NCBI GenBank assembly: GCA_900551345.1
Contig: URVP01000002.1
Location: 1 to 46,089 of the forward strand
Length of the DNA stretch: 46,089 nucleotides
Reading direction: 5' to 3'
Origin: an uncultured Eubacteriales bacterium
GTDB lineage: Bacteria; Bacillota; Clostridia; Monoglobales; UMGS1388
The position numbers and the translations under genes are program-made. Positions 44,528 to 46,089 of the stretch are shown piece after piece (position 1 is the stretch's first letter; each line of letters opens with the position of its first letter). The notes below the pieces were generated by a model. That model was not told where the DNA came from, did no database searches, and saw nothing but the letters and a program-made list of their open reading frames with translations.

Positions 44528-44590
44528 ATGTACACAGATTTGACTGCAATAAAAAATAAGCATAAATATGCGTTTAGCGTATATTATTAA
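44528..44590 (+). CDS. Putative 20-residue leader peptide (upstream ORF)
   Basis: ATG 44528 has an excellent ribosome binding site (GGAG at 44516-44519, 8 nt away) and encodes 20 residues beginning MYTDLTAIKN and ending SVYY before TAA. Its last eight codons include an 8-bp stem-loop (44565-44572 with 44578-44585), and the ribosome binding site of the next gene starts 6 nt after the stop. This resembles leader peptides that control a downstream gene by translation. No hydrophobic segment is present. It could be chance, but the signal is strong for its size. Confidence 0.5.
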   Translation: MYTDLTAIKNKHKYAFSVYY

Positions 44591-44612
44591 AAAAGCGGAA
44601 GGGGTTTTTAAA

Positions 44613-45986
44613 ATGAAAAAGTTGTTTTCAATGCTTCTTGTGTGTGCATTAATTTCATCACTGCTTTGTGGTATTACGGTATTTGCACAGGCAGTACAGG
44701 TAGTGGTTGTATCAGATGATAACAGTTGGACAAATGCAACCTACGATGAAGAGACAGGAATTCTTACAAATGTTGACGGAGGATATTCCTTTAAGGTTGC
44801 TATCAATGGGGATACTGCAACTCTTTCAGCTGCATCAGCCGAATTAATAACCGCCCAATCAGTATGTATTCCCGCATCTTTTACGGTTGGGGAAAATACA
44901 TATAGCTGTACAACTGTTTCCCAGTATATTTTATCCGGCGGCTCTAACACAGCTAACGAATCGGTTCAGGAAGTGGTTATTTCAAATGGTATTATTAACA
45001 TAAATGACAATGCTTTTCGTAATGCTTCTGCACTGCAAACGGTTAATTTCCCTGAATCTGTCGTTAAAATAGGTTCATATTCTTTTAATTCGTCCGGAAT
45101 TACATCCGTTTTTGTGCCGAAAACAGTAAAATCTGTGGGTAAAGGGGCTTTCGGAAATACAAAAAGTTTAAATGATGCAACATTTGAGGAAGGCATTACT
45201 ATTACTGCTCTTCCCGATGAAGGATTTAAAGGAAGTTCCATTGTAAGCGTAAGTTTCCCCAATACCATTACTAAAATCGGTGGGGGGTGCTTCCAGTCAG
45301 CAGGAAAGTTGACGACTATAAATGGAAATTCGAGCGTTTTTGATTTGAGCTTCGTAACAGAAAGTATAGGTCAATTGGCTTTTCAGCAAGCAGGGGCTCT
45401 TGCCGGTGAATTTATCATAAATGCACAGACGGTCGGTAAAGAAGCTTTCAAACAGACCGGTGCCGCTACTAAATTTACTTTCATGGAAAATGTTAAGACT
45501 ATAACAGGCGCTTTACAATATAGGTATGATGAAAATTTGGAGTCTATGGTGTTCTTGGGCAAAACAGCTCCGACGATAGATTCTAACAGCTTTGGCAATA
45601 CGAATGCGTTTACCATATATTACCCTGCCAATTCTACAGGATATGATGCAGCCGGATATACTGCAAAGACATGCGTGCCGTTTGGAGGACATATAAGTGC
45701 GGTTGTATCTGATGGAGCGAACACTACAGTGACATATACGGTTGCAGAATATACACAGAGTGCTGAAAAAATTGCTGTTATTGCTCTTTATGATGTGCAA
45801 GGTAATATGATCGCTGCCAAAACCGTTCCCGTTAATGAGGAAGGTGTAAACGATGCTCTGACTGCTGTGTTTGAAGGTGTAACAGGGGCAGGAACAGCTA
45901 AAATTTACACTTGGAGTAGTTTTGCTCAGGTTAAACCTCTTTATGATGCGTTTGAATATACGGTTGCGACTAATGTAGTTGAATAA
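44613..45986 (+). CDS. Exported leucine-rich-repeat (BspA/LRR_5-like) surface protein
   Basis: The 457-residue protein has a signal peptide (1-27, ending VFAQA) and a series of BspA-type leucine-rich repeats (about 75-330). Examples are NDNAFRNASALQTVNFPESVVKIG-like units, each with a short IxxxAFxxxxxLxxVxxP pattern. A C-terminal module (IALYDVQGN to IYTWSSFAQVKPL) resembles the end of the exported protein at 15291-16889. No LPXTG, SLH or other anchor is visible. BspA-like repeats often bind host or microbial surface ligands. ATG 44613 is 8 nt after GGAAGGGG; the frame upstream to 44568 overlaps the leader peptide. A terminator follows. Confidence 0.88.
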   Translation: MKKLFSMLLVCALISSLLCGITVFAQAVQVVVVSDDNSWTNATYDEETGILTNVDGGYSFKVAINGDTATLSAASAELITAQSVCIPASFTVGENTYSCTTVSQYILSGGSNTANESVQEVVISNGIININDNAFRNASALQTVNFPESVVKIGSYSFNSSGITSVFVPKTVKSVGKGAFGNTKSLNDATFEEGITITALPDEGFKGSSIVSVSFPNTITKIGGGCFQSAGKLTTINGNSSVFDLSFVTESIGQLAFQQAGALAGEFIINAQTVGKEAFKQTGAATKFTFMENVKTITGALQYRYDENLESMVFLGKTAPTIDSNSFGNTNAFTIYYPANSTGYDAAGYTAKTCVPFGGHISAVVSDGANTTVTYTVAEYTQSAEKIAVIALYDVQGNMIAAKTVPVNEEGVNDALTAVFEGVTGAGTAKIYTWSSFAQVKPLYDAFEYTVATNVVE

Positions 45987-46001
45987 TGAATTTAAAATTA
46001 A

Positions 46002-46038
46002 AAATCCCGCGAAAGCAGACGCTTTTGCGGGATTTTTT
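46002..46038 (+). terminator. Rho-independent terminator after the LRR protein gene
   Basis: AAATCCCGC-G-AAAGC pairs with GCTTT-T-GCGGGATTT around AGAC, followed by T residues. The final 50 bases of the window (46039-46089) show no recognisable gene. Confidence 0.92.
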
Positions 46039-46089
46039 GACTTTGGAGAGCGTGTTTAAAATCAGCAAATTATATCACCTAAGCCCTCC

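Overview
The window is 46 kb of chromosome from a low-GC Firmicute, most probably an anaerobic Clostridia (Eubacteriales) lineage; this placement is an inference. It rests on the gene order priA-def-fmt-rsmB-rlmN-stp-prkC-rsgA-rpe-thiN, strong AAGGAGG-type ribosome binding sites, frequent TTG and GTG starts, SigA-type promoters, ECF transporter genes beside truA, and S-layer-homology (SLH) and BspA-like surface proteins. No tRNA, rRNA, CRISPR array, insertion sequence or prophage gene was recognised.

Layout. (A) 1-12746, plus strand: a tightly packed, often overlapping housekeeping operon. It starts with priA, whose 5' end is cut by the window, and runs through formyl-Met processing (def, fmt), rRNA modification (rsmB, rlmN), the PP2C phosphatase/PASTA kinase pair, the ribosome assembly GTPase rsgA, rpe and thiN. 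It ends with a Tet(M)-like translational GTPase. (B) 12775-16960, plus strand: an accessory unit with a clan GH-A-like glycosidase, a YesN-like AraC regulator and a large secreted protein of unknown family. The secreted protein has a near-perfect promoter, a 5' hairpin and a strong terminator. (C) 16960-18353: about 1.4 kb of very AT-rich DNA without a recognisable gene, lying where two convergent transcription blocks meet. (D) 29383 down to 18354, minus strand: typA-malQ-lipoprotein-UPF0291, then a zinc-type binding lipoprotein and prmA, then rsmE, a membrane protein, two M16 peptidase-like proteins and lgt. (E) 29484-37047, plus strand: a methyltransferase, the ECF module (ecfA1-ecfA2-ecfT), truA, a membrane-anchored propeller-like protein, a CvpA-type protein and rho. 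(F) 37278-46038, plus strand: a surface and glycan region with a GT4-like glycosyltransferase, a degenerate CapF-like SDR protein, an SLH surface protein, a TSCPD protein and a GH38 alpha-mannosidase. It closes with a separately promoted leucine-rich-repeat surface protein.

How the genes fit together. Blocks A, D and E are translation, envelope and central housekeeping functions. Blocks B and F look like carbohydrate and cell-surface functions. The two exported proteins in them (15291-16889 and 44613-45986) end in a similar C-terminal module and both have CACAAT/ATTGTG elements near their promoters. I found no unmistakable new multi-gene system. The best candidates for undescribed biology are the exported protein with its AraC/glycosidase partners, the leader-peptide arrangement before the LRR gene, the apparent loss of catalytic residues in the GT4/CapF-like pair, the chromosomal Tet(M) relative with a changed tip loop, and the gene-free AT-rich stretch.
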